Positions 1 through 10,119 of a stretch of 64,000 nt of DNA are shown one piece after another. This DNA is from Scedosporium boydii. Lineage: Eukaryota; Ascomycota; Sordariomycetes; Microascales; Microascaceae. The stretch is taken from positions 124,001 to 188,000 of the forward strand of contig NJFT01000054.1 in assembly GCA_002221725.1 (NCBI GenBank). The letters run 5' to 3'. Each line of letters starts with the position of its first letter. The stretch's first letter is position 1. The position numbers were made by a program, and so were the translations under genes. Under the pieces are notes generated by a model. That model saw only the letters and a list, made by a program, of their open reading frames with translations, was not told the origin of the DNA and did not search any database.

Positions 1-522
1 ACTTGTTCGGAGCACGAGGACGGGCATGCCCATCTGCCTATGAACCAAATGACACAAGTCCTCCGCGGCGACCTTTGTAACCCCGTAAATATTCTTCGGG
101 ATAGGCACGACGGACTCGTCAATCCAAACTGCAGGCTTATCCTTGCCGGGGCTAAGGGCCATGCCAAATGTCGATGTCGTACTGACAAAAACGAAAGATT
201 CGATACGCGAACCGAGACGACTCGCCTCTTCTAAGAGAGTCAAGGTCCCCGAGATATTAGTGTCGATGAAATCCTGCTTGGAATGAGATTCGACATGAGG
301 TTTGTGGAGAGTTGCCGCGTGGATGACGTGCTTGATTGAAGGATTTTCGGTGAAGATGGATGCAATGAGGGCGCGGTCCGTGATGGAGCCGACGCGGGTG
401 GTTGTTTCGGAGGGGAGGATGTCAATTCCTAAGGGCTGATACCCGAGACTTGGGAGCGAGAGCATGAGAGCGCAGCCGAGATGACCGGCGCTGCCGGTGA
501 CGAGGACCGTTGGCTGGGACAT
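1..522 (-). CDS. NAD-dependent epimerase/dehydratase, 3' end cut off by window
   Basis: The frame is open from an ATG at 522 to the window edge (174 residues) with no stop, so the C-terminal part lies outside. An extended short-chain dehydrogenase fold is visible. The NAD-binding glycine motif TGSAGHLG is at residues 9-16, followed by a hydrophobic strand ending in an acidic residue (GIDI, 32-35) and a VIHAA segment near 66-70. The catalytic YxxxK is present as Tyr146 and Lys150 (YGVTK), and TTST around 115-118 supplies the catalytic Ser/Thr region. Such proteins oxidise, epimerise or dehydrate nucleotide sugars or small secondary metabolites; the substrate cannot be read from this part. The gene is transcribed in the same direction as the downstream-numbered nucleotidase and ends about 300 bp from it. 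Family assignment is firm, substrate unknown. Confidence 0.8.
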   Translation of the reverse strand, partial: MSQPTVLVTGSAGHLGCALMLSLPSLGYQPLGIDILPSETTTRVGSITDRALIASIFTENPSIKHVIHAATLHKPHVESHSKQDFIDTNISGTLTLLEEASRLGSRIESFVFVSTTSTFGMALSPGKDKPAVWIDESVVPIPKNIYGVTKVAAEDLCHLVHRQMGMPVLVLRTS

Positions 523-824
523 GACGAGATCTGGAGCAATTCTTCTCTCCTTGTACGAATAAATTGACGGGAAGAGAGGTGGAGGGGAATAACTACGAAG
601 TAGTTTCGTGAGAAGGGAGTTGTCGAAGAGATGGGGTGAAGTGAGGTGGTGAGAAGACCAGAACGAATGCAGAAGGTCGAGAGGAGATGAGTCAATGACG
701 ATCGCCCGGCGCTATGCGATATGCAGCAGGCTCCTGGGAAACGTTACATTGGATGATGCGGTGTAGTGCGAGTTCTATCTACAGAATACTCGTTATCTAT
801 CATGCTGCAAGAATCTATTTTATT
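523..824. other. Intergenic spacer
   Basis: Promoter side of the truncated epimerase and 3' flank of the nucleotidase gene. Purine-rich stretches are present, but no gene, tRNA or repeat was recognised. Confidence 0.5.
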
Positions 825-1943
825 TCACGCTGATGCCTTTTCCAGTTCCTCCAACACGTCATTCCTCCCAAACTCCCTAAGAGCATCATGCGTCTTCTTC
901 AAAACTTCCGCATGCAGTCCCTCAACGGCCGCCACGAAGCCAAAGTTCCTATCCATCATCCGCCCAGTGCTTAGATCGATGTCCTTGCCATACACGTCGG
1001 TAATCTTTCCTCCCGCCTCTTCAAAAAGGAGCATGGCGCCCGCGTGATCCCAAACTTTCCCGCGGCGCGACATCTTGGTGTACACCCAAGACGTCGCATC
1101 GCCGAGACCCATGGCGAGAGACGCCCAGCGGACGACCCAAGGAAGTAAATCACAGCCGGGGAAAGAGGCGCCGAGGGAGGAAGCGATGGAGTTGTGGAGT
1201 TGCCTGTCGCCAGAATCTACGGTTGTGCAAGTGACGAAGCGGAGGTCGCTAGGGGAGGTGGCGGTGGTGGATTGGCGCGGACCAAGTCGTCGAGATTGAG
1301 ATTCAGGAGACGAGTTGTGGAGCGGAAGAAGGTATGCGCCATGGCCCTTGGCTCCGAAAAGAACGGTTCCCTGTCCCGAGGAATCAATGTCCTTGTCGGA
1401 GATGACAGAAGCGGCATCGGGCGAGAGGTTCGGTAGGCCGACGATGCCCAGGACTTGCTTGCCATCTTCAAGAAGGGCGACGTTGATAGCATAGAGCTCT
1501 CCCTGAATGTACGTCTTCGTGCCGTCGATGGGATCGAACACCCAGACCCTTCCTTTCCCGGGGGCTCCTGCGCCGCACTTATCAATCAAATCGCATGCCC
1601 TCTCCTTGGACTCTGGCGTTCTCCATAGATGAGACGCTTCGTCGGGTTGGCTGGCGCGGTCTGCGACGCCTTCGAGCAAGCCCCACACCTCCTCTAGTAG
1701 CCTCTCATTCTCCCGGAGCTCATCGGCGGACTCTTCTCCTACGAGTCCGTCCTCGGGAAAGTGATGGTGGAACGTCGCTGAGAGAAGCCCCTGGATGGCG
1801 AAGTCCGCGACGGTTACGGGACTCAGATCAGTCTTCTGGACAACGCCCTTGTCGGGGGAGGAGATGACGGATTGGCTGAGGAGGGCAGCCTGTTGGAGGG
1901 CGGAGATGGCGATTTGGATTTCTTTGGCGTAGGGCGAGTCCAT
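825..1943 (-). CDS. met22: 3'(2'),5'-bisphosphate nucleotidase (HAL2/Met22-type)
   Basis: A single-exon gene encodes 372 residues. The frame continues 24 codons upstream to another ATG at 2015, but the family normally starts just before the YAKEIQIA helix, so ATG 1943 was chosen. The lithium-sensitive, Mg-dependent phosphatase signature is complete: GEES at 69-72, DPIDGTKTY at 137-145, and a C-terminal WDHAGAMLLFEEAGG block. These supply the acidic metal ligands. The family removes the 3'-phosphate from 3'-phosphoadenosine 5'-phosphate and PAPS, products of sulfate assimilation and sulfotransfer, in the cytosol, and is a target of sodium and lithium toxicity. Length and motif spacing match fungal HAL2 proteins. 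It shares a 438-bp divergent promoter with the OB-fold-like gene. I see no damage. Confidence 0.92.
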   Translation of the reverse strand: MDSPYAKEIQIAISALQQAALLSQSVISSPDKGVVQKTDLSPVTVADFAIQGLLSATFHHHFPEDGLVGEESADELRENERLLEEVWGLLEGVADRASQPDEASHLWRTPESKERACDLIDKCGAGAPGKGRVWVFDPIDGTKTYIQGELYAINVALLEDGKQVLGIVGLPNLSPDAASVISDKDIDSSGQGTVLFGAKGHGAYLLPLHNSSPESQSRRLGPRQSTTATSPSDLRFVTCTTVDSGDRQLHNSIASSLGASFPGCDLLPWVVRWASLAMGLGDATSWVYTKMSRRGKVWDHAGAMLLFEEAGGKITDVYGKDIDLSTGRMMDRNFGFVAAVEGLHAEVLKKTHDALREFGRNDVLEELEKASA

Positions 1944-2381
1944 TTTGGGCGGTTCGCAGATGATCAACGAATGTAAAATTGACCGATCAATGGATTTGAG
2001 TTGACTTGGAGTCAATTCAAGTCTGCTTCATGGTGGGGTTGAAGTCTTGAAATTTACCCCGCCAAATCTCTGAATTAATTGTTCCATCGCGCCCGCCTCT
2101 GATTTTGTCGGGAAGATTAATTGACCGAATATGATTTTGGCATCTGATTGACTTTCTGCCCTTGCGGAGCTCATTCAAAGTTGTCTTTTGTCTTGTATTC
2201 ATTTTCGAGTGTCTCAACTCCAGATCACGGAAAAGCGTCTGTTCATCGCGACAAACCTGGGATACCTGGTGAGAGCAAGATGTGCCTCTAAACGCGTCGC
2301 GTGCCACCTTTCCTCGCACACCGTGTCCTCATTCATCATCGTCACTGTTTCCTCCCCTGCAGCTGACAGCCACAGTCCCCC
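1944..2381. promoter_or_regulatory. Divergent promoter between the nucleotidase and the OB-fold-like gene
   Basis: The start codons at 1943 (minus) and 2382 (plus) face away from each other, so this 438-bp spacer must carry both promoters. Short frames on each strand lack coding character. No specific binding site was identified. Confidence 0.5.
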
Positions 2382-3563
2382 ATGTCCATCAACGACCCCC
2401 TTGACGAAGATCATGATCCCCTGGTCCTCCGACCCCTAATCGCCGACATAATCCGCACGCGATACTGTGTTCCCAATTCCCTCTTCCTTGTCGAGGGCAT
2501 CGACGAGCTCCGCCCCACACGCAGCGGGAGATGGCGTGCAATTCGCCTCCTCCTCGGGGACGGCGAGCTTTGTATCCAGGCTCTTCTCACCATTGACATG
2601 CATCGCTTTGTTGACGTCGGCGAGGTTACTGTTGGGTCGTTTTTGCGTCTGCACGAATTTGGATTTTGCCAAGAGGCAGTGGTGGAAGAATCGGAGGAGT
2701 CACATCTCCAAGACACTGCAGTCGAGAATGTAAAGGGGAAGAAGAGGCGGAAAAAAGGTGCCATGGTTTACTTGACTGTTGAGGACTTCACGGTGGTGGG
2801 ATGGCATGAGGAGTATGCTCGCGTTTACACCCAGCCACGCGTGTCAAAGTCTCATGCTGAGGAGCGAGCAAAACCCAAACCAACGGCCCAAAAGCCGTCT
2901 GTTGAGCCGCCGTCTCCTTTGCAAGCGAGAGTCACTCCCAACCCAGAGAAGAGACGTGCGTCTGCCCCGGCGAATAACACTATCGAGGACCTAGAGAAGT
3001 ACTTCGACACCTCGTCATCGGACGATGGCTTCGAAGAACTTCCTATCCCCGACACCCCTCCCCCGCCGCAGCCCAGGCGACTCCCAACGATCCCCTCGGA
3101 GCCCGTCCCCCTCGCCCGCAACTGGACCGACCCCCTAATCCCCCTCAAGCTCACTAACCTCTCCTCAATCCCCAACCTCCCATACAAACAAAACTGGTCC
3201 ATGAACGTCGTCGCTGTGATTTCCTCGCTCTCCCCAGTCGAGCCCTCTACGTTTCCGCCGTATCGACAACGGACCGCACGCTTAGCTGACCAGAGCACAG
3301 CCAAGTTGGTGCACTTGACTGTGTTTCTGGATGCTGAGGGGTTCAAACCGCGCGTCGGGGCCGTAGTGTTGCTAGCGGGAGTCAAGAATCATTTGTTTGA
3401 TGGTGGGTCGTTGAAGAAGTATGTGAGTGATCGGCCGAGGGAGGGGATGCCGTGGTGGGTGGAGGAGCCGGCGTATCCTTGGTGTATTGAGCGGGTGAGG
3501 GAGCTTAAGGCGTGGCGGAAGGCAGTGGAGAGTCGGGGTGAGCAGGGCCCGGGAGGAGTCTAG
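2382..3563 (+). CDS. Conserved hypothetical protein with OB-fold-like segments
   Basis: An intronless frame of 393 residues starts at an ATG after CC. The N-terminal part (about residues 15-95) alternates strands in the pattern of an RPA70N-like OB fold: a LIADIIRTRY helix, a VEGIDEL strand, a GRWRAIRLLLGDGELCIQALL core, and a VGEVTVGSFLRL return strand. A charged KKRRKK stretch near 123-128 could be a nuclear signal. The middle is a low-complexity linker rich in Pro, Ser and Glu. A second strand-rich block near 270-350 ends in GGSLKKY and a Trp-rich WWVEEPAYPWC segment, which also resembles an OB fold. A nucleic-acid-binding role is therefore plausible but inferred only from pattern; I do not recognise a named family. 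It shares the promoter region with the HAL2-type gene. Confidence 0.7.
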   Translation: MSINDPLDEDHDPLVLRPLIADIIRTRYCVPNSLFLVEGIDELRPTRSGRWRAIRLLLGDGELCIQALLTIDMHRFVDVGEVTVGSFLRLHEFGFCQEAVVEESEESHLQDTAVENVKGKKRRKKGAMVYLTVEDFTVVGWHEEYARVYTQPRVSKSHAEERAKPKPTAQKPSVEPPSPLQARVTPNPEKRRASAPANNTIEDLEKYFDTSSSDDGFEELPIPDTPPPPQPRRLPTIPSEPVPLARNWTDPLIPLKLTNLSSIPNLPYKQNWSMNVVAVISSLSPVEPSTFPPYRQRTARLADQSTAKLVHLTVFLDAEGFKPRVGAVVLLAGVKNHLFDGGSLKKYVSDRPREGMPWWVEEPAYPWCIERVRELKAWRKAVESRGEQGPGGV

Positions 3564-3834
3564 CATTTCGGCGGCAATCTGCTGGGGAGGGAAGGGTTAC
3601 GGCTGTAACAGTAGTCACCTCGAGTATGGTTTGGCTTGCATTGTGTTGGGGCGGAGAAGCATGCTACACGGCTGGAGATCAGGTGTTTGGCGTCGGAAGG
3701 CAACTGCATACTACAAGTGTTTATGAATTATTCAATCAATTTATTATAAGCTGCAAGATTTCTATTGTACGTCTTTGTAAATGGAAGCTGGCCAAGTGTT
3801 GGCATCAAGTTTTGTAAGGTCCGGAAGCCAGACC

Positions 3835-5598
3835 TCAAATCACCACGCCCCGCTCCACCCACCCATTCCTCCCCTTCCAAGCCCATAACACTAGCAGGCA
3901 GGCCACCCACACACTAATGGTCATCGCCCAGAACGTCGCCGCATAGCACTGGTGACCGTAGCAAAAGATGTCATCCACAACCTCGCCCCCAAGCGACGGT
4001 GGATTCTTCGCCCCCTCCTGATACACCGCCGAGTACACGATCCCCCAAAACGTCGATCCCAGCGCCGGAAACATGGCGACGATGCCCCAGTTAGTAGCAA
4101 AGTTCTCCACGCCCCAAATAACCGTGATGATGATCGGCGTAAGACTGAACACGGCGCCGTATCCGGCCCCGATAAGCGAGGAGACGATCCAGAAGCGCTC
4201 GCCGTGGTTCTGGATGAAACCTGACGCGAGGGCTAGGAGACCGCCGGACAGTATGAGGCCGAAGGCCAAAAGGAAAGCCACACGGGATACGGTGAAGCGG
4301 CGGGGGGATGGTCGACCTGGCGTCACCTGGACGTATTGGGTCTGCGGGGTCGGGGCGAGAAGGTCGGTTAGCGAGCCCGTGAGAAGACGGGCCACGGTGC
4401 TGGTTATGCCCAGAATGGATACGTGCGTGGCGGGGGAAGTCGGGGTAACGGTGAGGCTCGACTTTGGTGGGTAAAGGGTGCCGATGACGGTGCCGAGGTT
4501 GTTGATGAAGGCTTCGCCTGGCCCAACCATGAGGAGAAATCCGAGGGCGAAGCACCACATGGTGGTATCGGAAAGGAACCGTGATGTCTCGGCATTAAGC
4601 ACCCAGTTCTTTTTCCACTGCACGTCATCCTCGAGGTCCTTCGCCGGGCTGAGAAGGTTGGTAGCCTCATCTTCGCGGTCCGCCGCGGCATGGATCGATC
4701 CGTATCCCGTACTTGATCGACTCCCCAACAACGGTCCGCCCTCGAGGAAACCGCTAGTCTCCAGCTCTTCAATGGCCTCGTCGATGATATCCTGCTCATC
4801 GATGACCCTCAAAGTAAAGGCGCCCACAACACCGACAGCCACGAGCAAACAGGCGAGAAAGACGAAGAAACGAAACACGTCAACGTCGCCCCGTGAACCA
4901 TCCGGCCTCTGTTCGTAGAAAACTCGGCTGCCAACTTGGGAGAGCCACATGCCACTAAGCCCAAAGCCGGCGATGGGCATTGCAAGCGCGAGGCCCCTAT
5001 GCCGGCCCTTTCCGAAGTTCTTGGCACACGTGGCAACAGCGGTGAGGTACATTGCGCAGGTAGCAACGCCGATAAGCACGAAGGACGATACCATTAACGG
5101 ATACGTCCAGTCGCTCGGAGAGGAGCCGTCCGGCGGCAGGGGATCTTCATTTCGAGTGTTCCGCGAATCGATCTTACGATAGATTATCGCGGCGAGCCCG
5201 TATCCGATGCCGAAGAGGACAGCGGCGAAGCCCGAGAGGGGTTTCGTACCGAAACGGTCGCAGACGTAGCCCAGGATCGGGACGGGGAGGTATAGGGCGA
5301 TAGAGCTACCGATGGCCACGCCGTTAACTTGGAGCTGGGTGTAATGGAGACGTTCTTGGAAGATGTGGCCGTAGAGGGAGAAGACCGTGATGGAGCCGGC
5401 GCAGAGGGCGGAGACGACGGCAGAAATAAAGGCAATGGTGCGGGCGACTGTCTTTCTGGTTCGGATGAGGCTGCGGCGGTTCGATGAAGTGCTGGAGATG
5501 GAAGAGGATCGAGCGGCGGAGGACGTCGACATCGAGTCATCGAAGGGTCGCCCGGTGCGGTGGAGAGCTGTGGGGAGTTGCGGAGAGGGTTGGGACAT
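3835..5598 (-). CDS. mch1: MFS transporter, MCH1-like (nodulin-like / monocarboxylate-type)
   Basis: A single exon encodes 587 residues. A Ser-rich cytosolic N terminus (1-45) precedes the first membrane span near 50-72 (FISAVVSALCAGSITVFSLYG). The loop after the second span contains GYVCDRFGTKPLSG, the MFS motif A region with D-R-x-G-x-K. About twelve hydrophobic segments follow in two halves, separated by an acidic central loop around 270-340 (EDEATNLLSPAKDLEDD), which is typical of the fungal MCH1 group. MCH1-type proteins resemble monocarboxylate carriers, but their substrate is not established and vacuolar or plasma membrane location is unsettled. It points toward the OB-fold-like gene; the two stops are 271 bp apart. 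No frame damage is seen. Confidence 0.85.
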   Translation of the reverse strand: MSQPSPQLPTALHRTGRPFDDSMSTSSAARSSSISSTSSNRRSLIRTRKTVARTIAFISAVVSALCAGSITVFSLYGHIFQERLHYTQLQVNGVAIGSSIALYLPVPILGYVCDRFGTKPLSGFAAVLFGIGYGLAAIIYRKIDSRNTRNEDPLPPDGSSPSDWTYPLMVSSFVLIGVATCAMYLTAVATCAKNFGKGRHRGLALAMPIAGFGLSGMWLSQVGSRVFYEQRPDGSRGDVDVFRFFVFLACLLVAVGVVGAFTLRVIDEQDIIDEAIEELETSGFLEGGPLLGSRSSTGYGSIHAAADREDEATNLLSPAKDLEDDVQWKKNWVLNAETSRFLSDTTMWCFALGFLLMVGPGEAFINNLGTVIGTLYPPKSSLTVTPTSPATHVSILGITSTVARLLTGSLTDLLAPTPQTQYVQVTPGRPSPRRFTVSRVAFLLAFGLILSGGLLALASGFIQNHGERFWIVSSLIGAGYGAVFSLTPIIITVIWGVENFATNWGIVAMFPALGSTFWGIVYSAVYQEGAKNPPSLGGEVVDDIFCYGHQCYAATFWAMTISVWVACLLVLWAWKGRNGWVERGVVI

Positions 5599-6385
5599 GG
5601 CGGTGTTCGACCCGCGAAGAACCGCGAAGAGCTCCTCGGGAATGGTTGGTATTATAGACGAGAATCTATCCTCAAAGTTCCCATACTTATTTGGGAGCGG
5701 GCATAATATACTCTGGATTTTGATTTGGGGATTGTCGAACTTCCCTCAATTCAACGTTGTTGAGCTCACTTTGGCTCTGGTGTTTGGTGACGCAATAGCT
5801 CGTCAACTTAGCTTCCGAAGTCTGGAACAAATAGTGGATCCCGAATTCTAAAGTCACGTGGGAGAGGGAGAGCCATCCCTTTTCACACCACACCGCGATC
5901 ATTGACGGACGGCTTTGGCAAGGTCGGATTAGTAAGGTAGTACCTTTTCCGTTTCAGAATCTCACTGGACAAATGGCTTCCAAGAGCCGACGATGAAATA
6001 AGACAGCAATTTGAAACTTGCGTGATGAATTGAGGTCTGAAGGACCGCCGGAAGTAGAAAATAAGAATCATGATTCGCTTCAAATTCTCATAAAACATCC
6101 AGTTGAAATGCCAAAACTAGAACATTTAATCAATGACTCGATGTGTTTTGCGACTTGGTGAAGCCGCAGTGCTGATGGGAGCCTCATTAATTCTCATTGT
6201 GAAGACCCCTTTGTGTAACACCACTGATGAACGTGAGAACGGGTGGAATGACACGTGCTCCGTCCAAATCCTTGACCTATGTTCCTAATTCCAACTCAAC
6301 CACTCCCTTTAGACCGTCACAGCACTGGCCGTAGTGTTCTGGGTCAATTATTTATTTATTTTCTTACTTGTCATATTTGTCCATA
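5599..6385. other. Intergenic region
   Basis: Contains the upstream region of the MCH1-like gene and of the kinase-like gene. Short frames on both strands are AT-rich and have no recognisable product. No RNA gene or repeat was recognised. Confidence 0.5.
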
Positions 6386-6630
6386 ATGCCTCAGGAACAT
6401 AGTAGGCAGCCGTCACCATACCAGTTCCAAGCTCCGTCTCCTGAAGACCAAGGCGAAGCAGAGGGCAACGATGTGATAATGGCACAGGCGACATCACCAC
6501 CACCGCCACCGCCAACCCCCAGCCTAAGAACCATCCCGGAAGCCTTTTACCGCCCTCCCGTCCTCTATCACCGCCGCCAGGATCCTACATCCCCCCAGAC
6601 CTCTACTTGGACCCCTCAGAGGCCCCCGAA
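6386..6630 (+). other. Possible extra N-terminal coding segment of the kinase-like gene, out of frame
   Basis: An ATG at 6386 opens a Pro/Gln-rich frame (MPQEHSRQPSPYQ...) with a run of six prolines. It continues past 6630 but in a different frame from the kinase-like domain. The kinase frame itself is open back to 6445 without an ATG before 6631, and its upstream translation also looks protein-like (GSYIPPDLYLDP at 6580-6615). A base lost or gained in the CCACCGCCACCG-rich stretch, or an intron I could not place, would join the two. The alternative is that translation simply starts at 6631. Confidence 0.35.
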
Positions 6631-7861
6631 ATGGGAGATTCCACCGCAAAACCGTCGTCCTCGGACGCTCTTCCGCCTCGGAATCATTTCTCCCGCAAAA
6701 TTGAGCGTCACCGTCCGCCAATAATGCCGCAGAAGATAGTTCCCGCCCCCGAAACGCCGCCGAGCATCCGGCCGGATGGGGGTTTGTACATTCGAGACTT
6801 CAGCGGTAATCGATTCCTCTCCGACCTGCCACTCGACGATTCCCCTCCGCTTATAAAGTACCAAAACTTCATTGCACCGCTTCTCCGTCGATTTCCCCAG
6901 CATAATCAGAGAATCAATTTTCGGAAGCGTCTCGGCCAGGGTTTGGAAGGTGTCGTCTATCGGGTCTGGTTTGGCTCTGGGCCGCCACAATTCGCCCTTA
7001 AGGTTGTAAGTAGAATACTGCAGGTGTTGCTTCTAACCTTAAAGAGGAGGTGGTGCTTATTTACGCGCTTAGTTTTGGAATACCCGATCAAACCTGGCTC
7101 AGAACCCAGAAATTAGCACTCGACACTGGCCGTTTCCGGCGGAATGTGAGACAGTAGCGAGGATTGAAAAGATACGATGGGCACTCGATCACGCCGAAGA
7201 GCCTATCATGGTGAAGCGTAAAATCATGAATGGCGACGACATGCGACATAATATGCGGGCCTTTAGCGACGGGGGTCGAACTCACCCGAAATGTGCCTTC
7301 GAGGACGCCGTGCCAATGCCGCCTGCCGACACCATTGTTCGTTGCCATGGCTGGTTGAAAATCTCCCGTGATTCACTTCCTCCTGATTTCCACTATGCCC
7401 GTGCCATTGGGTACCCCGCTTATTATGAGGAAACGTCGCACTACTTCGCATTGGTCTACGATTATGTGCCACGAAGCTCCCGCTTCTGCTACGCCATGCA
7501 AGAGAATATTGATTTCTTCTACTACGCAGGGTTCACCTACTGGAATCGGCACCCGAACAACTGGCGGAGCGGGAAGTTGGTAGATTTCGGGGACCTAGCA
7601 TCACCCTTTCGGTTCCGCCCAAGCTGGTACGGCCCACCCAGCCATGCTACATCGGAGGACTTCTTTGGGTGGACACGAGAGCTCCTGGGTGACGAAACCA
7701 ATCCGGATGGTGAAGAGGGAGGTAGCGAAGTGAAACAGGAGGAGGGGGGCACAGGAGTGAACAATGGTGGTAGGAGTGGAGAAGACGATCGGGAGGTGGA
7801 GGACGCACCCACCGAGTCGCTTCCTCTAGTGAGAGGCTCGGATGCAATCGAGTCACGCTAA
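6631..7861 (+). CDS. Fungal kinase-like (probable pseudokinase) protein
   Basis: Exons are 6631-7005 and 7073-7861; the 67-nt intron has GTAAGT, a TTCTAAC branch string and TTAG. The product is about 387 residues. The N terminus is Pro-rich. A glycine-rich loop LGQGLEGVVYRV lies at 101-112 and the ATP-lysine motif FALKVFW spans the splice (Lys124). The join is supported because FALKV|FWN is the pattern seen in fungal kinase-like families. DFG is present near 296-298 in LVDFGD. The catalytic loop should lie just before it, but the segment reads HPNNW, with no HRD aspartate visible, so phosphotransfer is doubtful. The C terminus is a Glu/Gly-rich acidic tail. The start is uncertain (see the segment at 6386). 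The role is unknown. Confidence 0.65.
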
Positions 7862-8574
7862 CCTGTGTCCAATAGTTATGTCGCGTTGCAAGTTGCCTGG
7901 TGATCTGCGGTCACAGCTTAGGACATAATTATTGAACACCAATAATCTTCTTTCAATAATCTCTCACCCACTTGGCCTTGTTTGGGATGAACTCATTGTG
8001 GGTAGTACTGATGCAGGATGCCGCGCGGTTAGCGTACCCCACCAAAACCCGCCCAATCACAACGCGGTGCCTCGCAGTCCCAGGCAGCAGGGCAGCCTGC
8101 AGGGAACACTCACTGTTCATGCAAACTTGCCCGCCAGGCGTCTAGAGCCGTCGCTCCCTCGGCCAATTCTCGAAACAAAGTGGCTCCCGAACGCGAGAGG
8201 GATAAATCTAGAAGCAGAGCAAATCCCTCCCCATAAACATCTTGCCAAGCCTGCCTCGCCCAATAGCGATGGAGAGGGTGTGTGCACCTGGGCGGTTCGT
8301 GACACATTTTGGGTAGGCGGCGAGGCTAAGAATAGAAACAGCAAACGCGCACATCATCTTTCCCTACCTCCCATGGAAAAGAATAGAAAGCGATCGGTTG
8401 TTGACCACTGAACATATAAGTCCACCACGGACTGCCACAGTTGGTGTCTGATTCGACTCAATCAAGCCCTTTCTTACTCAATCAAGCTGTTGTTCCTCCC
8501 CAGTCAAGCCGTTGTTAAGTTCGACACCTTCCTCGAATACACCCACTACTCATCTTTGGGTCGATCCTTCCACG
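7862..8574. other. Intergenic spacer
   Basis: Lies between the kinase-like and nuclease-like genes. The frame at 7932-8411 starts at a non-ATG codon and has no recognisable motif. Nothing else was recognised. Confidence 0.5.
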
Positions 8575-10119
8575 ATGGCCGAGACTTCCATCCTTTCGCT
8601 CCTGACTCAACCCAACCCAGACGTTCAACCGCCTTGGATTGAGACCAGGGGTAAACACGAAACAAATTCGCCCCCTCAATTTCGTCAGCACTAGAGTTTG
8701 GTCAGAATTCACCTACGGAAATCTCTACAACAAGTTCCGCGATATCCTCGAGTCGAGGCATTCCCTTCCAAGTCTCTTCCCCGTCTCCTCGAGAGGACGC
8801 CGAATCTTTGACGAAGATACCTTCGAACATCAAGTGTTAAGCACTGGGGTTATTCCACCCATCAACGATGCTCTCGACGCCACGGCCAACTTACTGTCCC
8901 AGCAGTATAAAACGAACTTCCCTGTTTGGCAACTTCGCCGCGGCGGAATATGCCTGTACGAAAGCGATCCCAATGTACGACCTGATTGGGGCCTGAGCAG
9001 TGAGGACTTTTTTACCAGATGGGTTACTTTTACAACTTCATGCCTGGGGACAGCAAGATATCGTCCAAGTGGTCCGCGGGTATGGTGAAACGTGAGGCGA
9101 ATAAGCATGAGGAGGAGCACGGTTCAAAACCAATTCAGCAAGTGGGTGCCTATTGCGACAGGACCCGATCCCGATATGGCTTCCTCATCAGCGATAAAGA
9201 GCTCACCGTCATCGAACTCCGTCGAGATCCTATTGGTCCAGGCATCGCTGCCACTGCGACTCGTTCTCGGGCGGCGGCGGCGGCGGCGGCGGTATCCACC
9301 GCTGATCACCATCGCGTCACTTCAGTCGGGTCCGTCAGCACTGGGATAGCTTCGTTGAGCTTGTCCACTGGCGGCCGGGAAGTAAGCACGCCCGGAAGTG
9401 CCCGGGTGCCAAGTGCTTCGTCCTACAGGAATACTGACCTCGGCGACGCCGTTCACATGCGATATAAAGTTATCTCCTGGGATGCCAAGGGTGAGGGACA
9501 GCTTACCGTTCAACTGGCACTGTTTTGCTTGGCATTATTGGCGGCATATGGGAATGGGCAAATAGACGAGGAATTTTCGGACATGAATTCCTGGTCTTTT
9601 GGTGATTTCCGTCAACGGATGCTTGATACACCCGGACGATATCAGTGTGTTGAAGGGGGCTACGAGGCCTTGATGCGGAGCATCCGCCGGCGCTGGCAGG
9701 GTGACAACAATCCCGGTGATGACAGCGACGACAATAGCAGTGACGATGACGAGAGCTCCAGTGATGACAGTGCAGATGCAAGACTACCCTATATGGCTGA
9801 CCCATATCACGTCCAAGACAATAAGAAGTATGTGAGGCGCAGTGTCATATCATCTGATGCCAACGGGCCCTTTTTCCACGACACCGATGGAACTCGTCGC
9901 TCGATTAGGGAGGACCAGCTTCTCTATGATAGGGAGGCGAACGAGTTAGGTTACCTCCGCGGTGGTGAGTGGGTGGTAAAGGCGTCAACCCAAGACCACA
10001 CGGCGCAGTCGTCGGGGGGTGGGGGCGAATCCAGCAGGCAGGGGAAACACGCTAGGAAGGAGTCGACGGAGCCGGGCGCAGGAGCTTCGAAGTCTAAGAG
10101 GGGCAGAGGCGGCCGCTGA
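8575..10119 (+). CDS. PD-(D/E)XK nuclease-like fungal protein with acidic and basic C-terminal tail
   Basis: Proposed exons are 8575-8650, 8697-8974 and 9019-10119 (484 residues), with ATG 8575 (MAETSILSLLTQ). The first intron of 46 nt has GTAAAC...AG. The second, 44 nt, is needed to keep frame but removes a plausible RPDWG segment; reading it through would need a one-base shift in or near the TTTTTT run at 9008-9013. After it comes PGDSKISSKW (D-x-K), then YGFLISDKELTVIEL. This order, PD followed by DxK and then core strands, is that of PD-(D/E)XK-fold nucleases. An alanine run encoded by GCG repeats sits near 9271-9292. The C terminus has a Asp/Ser-rich acidic block and a final KSKRGRGGR that could be a nuclear signal. 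Function is inferred from motif pattern only. Confidence 0.6.

Noticed and set aside
766..1867. Several long plus-strand frames across the nucleotidase gene
   Set aside because: They are the antisense of a complete HAL2-type coding sequence with all catalytic motifs.
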